NCBI GenBank assembly: GCA_946633495.1
Contig: CAMPAX010000113.1
Location: 1-7,456 of the forward strand
Direction of reading: 5' to 3'
Length of the DNA stretch: 7,456 nucleotides
DNA from: an uncultured Lachnospiraceae bacterium
GTDB lineage: Bacteria > Bacillota > Clostridia > Lachnospirales > Lachnospiraceae
The notes beneath the pieces are model-generated. The model did no database searches and was not told the DNA's origin. It was given only the letters and a program-made list of their open reading frames with translations. Position numbers and translations under genes: made by a program. Positions 5,440 to 7,456 of this stretch are shown piece by piece; position 1 is the stretch's first letter; every line of letters begins with the position of its first letter.

Positions 5440-5724
5440 ATGAATGTTAAACCGTTAGGCGACAGAGTCGTACTGAAGCAGGCTGAGGTTGAGGAGACCA
5501 CACAGTCCGGCATCATCCTGACAGGAAATTCTAAGGAGAAGCCGCAGTATTCCGAGGTTGTTGCGGTAGGCCCCGGTAAGGTTGAGGATGGAAAGACCAT
5601 TCCCATGAACGTACAGGTTGGACAGAAGGTCATCTATTCCCAGTATGCGGGAACGGATGTAACCCTCGGTGAGGAGAAGTACACCATCGTTCGTCAGGAC
5701 GATATCCTGGCAGTTGTTGAATAA
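5440..5724 (+). CDS. groES: Co-chaperonin GroES (Hsp10)
   Basis: GroES forms the seven-subunit lid that closes the GroEL cage during ATP-driven folding in the cytoplasm. The 94-residue length is standard. It opens MNVKPLGDRVV, carries a mobile loop at about 16-32 with the GroEL-contacting hydrophobic triplet I25-I26-L27 (SGIILTG), and has the expected EVVAVGPG strand and a VIYSQYAGTD segment. It ends IVRQDDILAVVE as in the family. It is the first gene of the CIRCE-controlled operon, with groEL 95 bases downstream. Nothing in the protein looks unusual. Confidence 0.98.
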   Translation: MNVKPLGDRVVLKQAEVEETTQSGIILTGNSKEKPQYSEVVAVGPGKVEDGKTIPMNVQVGQKVIYSQYAGTDVTLGEEKYTIVRQDDILAVVE

Positions 5725-5747
5725 GCGTACATTCTCAGGGAAAGCTG

Positions 5748-5767
5748 TCCCGGGCAAAAGACCGGGA
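5748..5767 (+). other. Small hairpin in the groES-groEL gap
   Basis: TCCCGG (5748-5753) pairs with CCGGGA (5762-5767) around an 8-base loop. No T-run follows, so it should not terminate. An alternative pairing of GGGA (5738-5741) with TCCC (5748-5751) is also possible. AT-rich TATAGT/TATAAC sequences (5782-5792) follow without a good -35. A plausible role is mRNA processing or stabilisation of the groEL half of the transcript; this is inferred from position only. Confidence 0.4.
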
Positions 5768-5819
5768 AACTGACCGATACATATAGTATAACAAGTTTAA
5801 CAGTAAGGAGACGATAACA

Positions 5820-7445
5820 ATGGCAAAGGAAATCAAGTACGGTGCAGAAGCAAGAAAGGCACTGGAGAGCGGCGTAAATCAGCTGGCGGATACAGTCCGC
5901 GTAACACTGGGTCCCAAAGGAAGAAATGTTGTCCTTGACAAATCCTACGGTGCACCGCTTATCACCAACGACGGCGTGACCATCGCAAAGGAGATCACAC
6001 TGGCAGATCCATTTGAAAATATGGGCGCTCAGGTTGTTAAGGAAGTTGCAACCAAGACCAATGACGTTGCCGGCGATGGTACCACAACCGCAACGGTTCT
6101 GGCACAGGCTATGATCAACGAGGGTATGAAGAACCTGGCAGCAGGTGCAAATCCCATCGTTCTTCGTAAAGGTATGAAGAAGGCAAGCAAGGCTGCCGTA
6201 CAGGCAATCTCCGACATGAGCCAGCAGATCAGCGGCAAGGAGCAGATCGCAAAGGTTGCTGCCATTTCCGCAGGTGATGAGGAAGTCGGCGAGCTGGTTG
6301 CAGACGCTATGGAGAAGGTTTCCAAGGACGGCGTTATCACCGTTGAGGAATCCAAGACCATGAAGACCGAGCTGGATCTGGTAGAAGGTATGCAGTTCGA
6401 CCGCGGTTATGTATCTGCTTACATGTCCACAGACATGGAGAAGATGGTGGCTGAACTTCAGAATCCGTACATCCTGATCACAGATAAGAAGATCTCCAAC
6501 ATCCAGGACATCCTTCCGATACTGGAAGAGATCGTGAAGTCCGGCTCTCAGCTGCTCATCATTGCTGAGGATGTTGAAGGTGAGGCTCTCACAACTCTGA
6601 TCGTAAATAAACTTCGTGGTACATTCAATGTTGTTGCTGTAAAGGCTCCGGGTTATGGCGATCGTCGTAAGGATATGCTGCAGGATATCGCAATCCTGAC
6701 AGGTGGTACCGTGATCTCTTCCGAGCTTGGATATGAGCTGAAGGATACTACCATCGATCAGCTGGGCCGCGCAAAGAGCGTAAAGGTTACAAAGGACAAT
6801 ACCACCATCGTTGACGGTGAGGGTGAGAAGAAGTCCATCGCTGAGCGTGTCAGCGTGATCAAGACACAGCTGGAGCAGACCACATCTGATTTTGACAGAG
6901 AGAAGCTTCAGGAGCGTCTTGCAAAGCTTGCAGGCGGTGTCGCAGTGATCCGAGTCGGTGCTGCAACAGAGACCGAGATGAAGGAAGCAAAGCTTCGTCT
7001 TGAGGATGCTCTGAATGCAACCCGTGCAGCAGTTGAAGAAGGAATCATCTCCGGTGGTGGAGCTGCTTATGTTCATGCAACCAGGAAGGTGGCAGAACTG
7101 GCTGATACACTGGAGGGCGATGAGAAGACCGGTGCACAGATCGTTATCAAGGCTATGGAAGCTCCGCTGTTCCATATCGCTGCAAATGCAGGTCTGGAAG
7201 GCGCAGTCATCGTAAATAAGGTTATGGAATCCGATGATGCAATCGGTTTCGATGCATACAAGGAGCAGTATGTGAACATGATCGAGTCCGGTATCATCGA
7301 TCCGGTAAAGGTTACACGTACCGCACTTCAGAATGCAACATCCATTGCGTCCACACTGCTGACCACGGAATCCGTAGTGGCAGATATCAAAGAAGAAACA
7401 CCGGCTATGCCCGCCGGCGGCGCCCCCGGGATGGGAATGATGTAA
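5820..7445 (+). CDS. groEL: Chaperonin GroEL (Hsp60)
   Basis: GroEL forms the double-ring ATP-driven folding chamber for non-native cytoplasmic proteins, capped by GroES. The complete 541-residue frame starts MAKEIKYGAEAR after AAGGAG (5805-5810, nine-base spacer). Nucleotide-binding features are present: LGPKGRNV (30-37), NDGVTIAKEI with D51, DGTTTATVL from D86, and D396 at the position of the E. coli catalytic Asp398. The family signature AAVEEGIISGGG is at 403-414. Equatorial, intermediate and apical regions follow in the usual order without gaps. The C-terminus ends in a short Gly/Met-rich tail (GGAPGMGMM), an abbreviated form of the GGM repeat tail. It is second in the CIRCE-regulated operon. 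Codons such as GTT, GGT and CGT appear frequent here compared with the upstream genes, as expected for high expression; this is an impression, not a count. Confidence 0.99.
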   Translation: MAKEIKYGAEARKALESGVNQLADTVRVTLGPKGRNVVLDKSYGAPLITNDGVTIAKEITLADPFENMGAQVVKEVATKTNDVAGDGTTTATVLAQAMINEGMKNLAAGANPIVLRKGMKKASKAAVQAISDMSQQISGKEQIAKVAAISAGDEEVGELVADAMEKVSKDGVITVEESKTMKTELDLVEGMQFDRGYVSAYMSTDMEKMVAELQNPYILITDKKISNIQDILPILEEIVKSGSQLLIIAEDVEGEALTTLIVNKLRGTFNVVAVKAPGYGDRRKDMLQDIAILTGGTVISSELGYELKDTTIDQLGRAKSVKVTKDNTTIVDGEGEKKSIAERVSVIKTQLEQTTSDFDREKLQERLAKLAGGVAVIRVGAATETEMKEAKLRLEDALNATRAAVEEGIISGGGAAYVHATRKVAELADTLEGDEKTGAQIVIKAMEAPLFHIAANAGLEGAVIVNKVMESDDAIGFDAYKEQYVNMIESGIIDPVKVTRTALQNATSIASTLLTTESVVADIKEETPAMPAGGAPGMGMM

Positions 7446-7456
7446 GTCCCTTATTC

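Noticed and set aside
5694..7175. A 493-codon open frame antisense to groEL
   Set aside because: It mirrors the strongly biased codons of groEL, is Cys/Leu/His-rich, has no ribosome binding site or known family, and spans into groES. Long antisense frames over groEL are a common composition artefact.

Overview
The window reads as a chromosomal segment of a Gram-positive anaerobe of the class Clostridia, most likely Lachnospiraceae-like, with intermediate GC. This placement rests on four things: strong AGGAGG-type ribosome binding sites, a sigma-A promoter followed by a perfect CIRCE operator in front of groES-groEL, a bacterial glutaminyl-tRNA synthetase whose KMSKS region reads VVTGKR, and a secreted, membrane-anchored protein with a cohesin-like domain. 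No tool was run; all family assignments come from motifs and remembered homologues. All five genes lie on the + strand and none is visibly broken.

Layout. Bases 1-229 hold an extended -10 promoter, a possible stem-loop and five tandem copies of GGATCGTAAA. The leader runs into a 613-residue type I membrane protein (230-2071) of unknown function. Sixteen bases later glnS begins (2088-3809), so the two are probably co-transcribed. The 170-base gap 3810-3979 has no clear terminator. It has a small inverted repeat and promoter-like hexamers ahead of a gene (3980-5104) for a circularly permuted NlpC/P60 (papain-like) protein with a long Gln/Glu/Lys-rich tail. A strong intrinsic terminator (5111-5149) closes that unit.

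The right third is the chaperonin operon: sigma-A promoter (5213-5240), CIRCE (5251-5277), a leader of about 190 bases, groES (5440-5724), a 95-base gap with a small hairpin, and groEL (5820-7445). The window ends 11 bases after the groEL stop. GroES and GroEL form the folding machine and are probably repressed by HrcA, whose gene is not in the window. The other three genes have no obvious shared pathway with it.

The core genes are ordinary. The least explained material is the tandem-repeat leader and the architecture of the cohesin-like protein, the hendecad-repeat tail on the permuted papain-like protein, and the altered KMSKS loop of GlnRS. I see no mobile element, CRISPR array, tRNA or rRNA, and no convincing undescribed multi-gene system.
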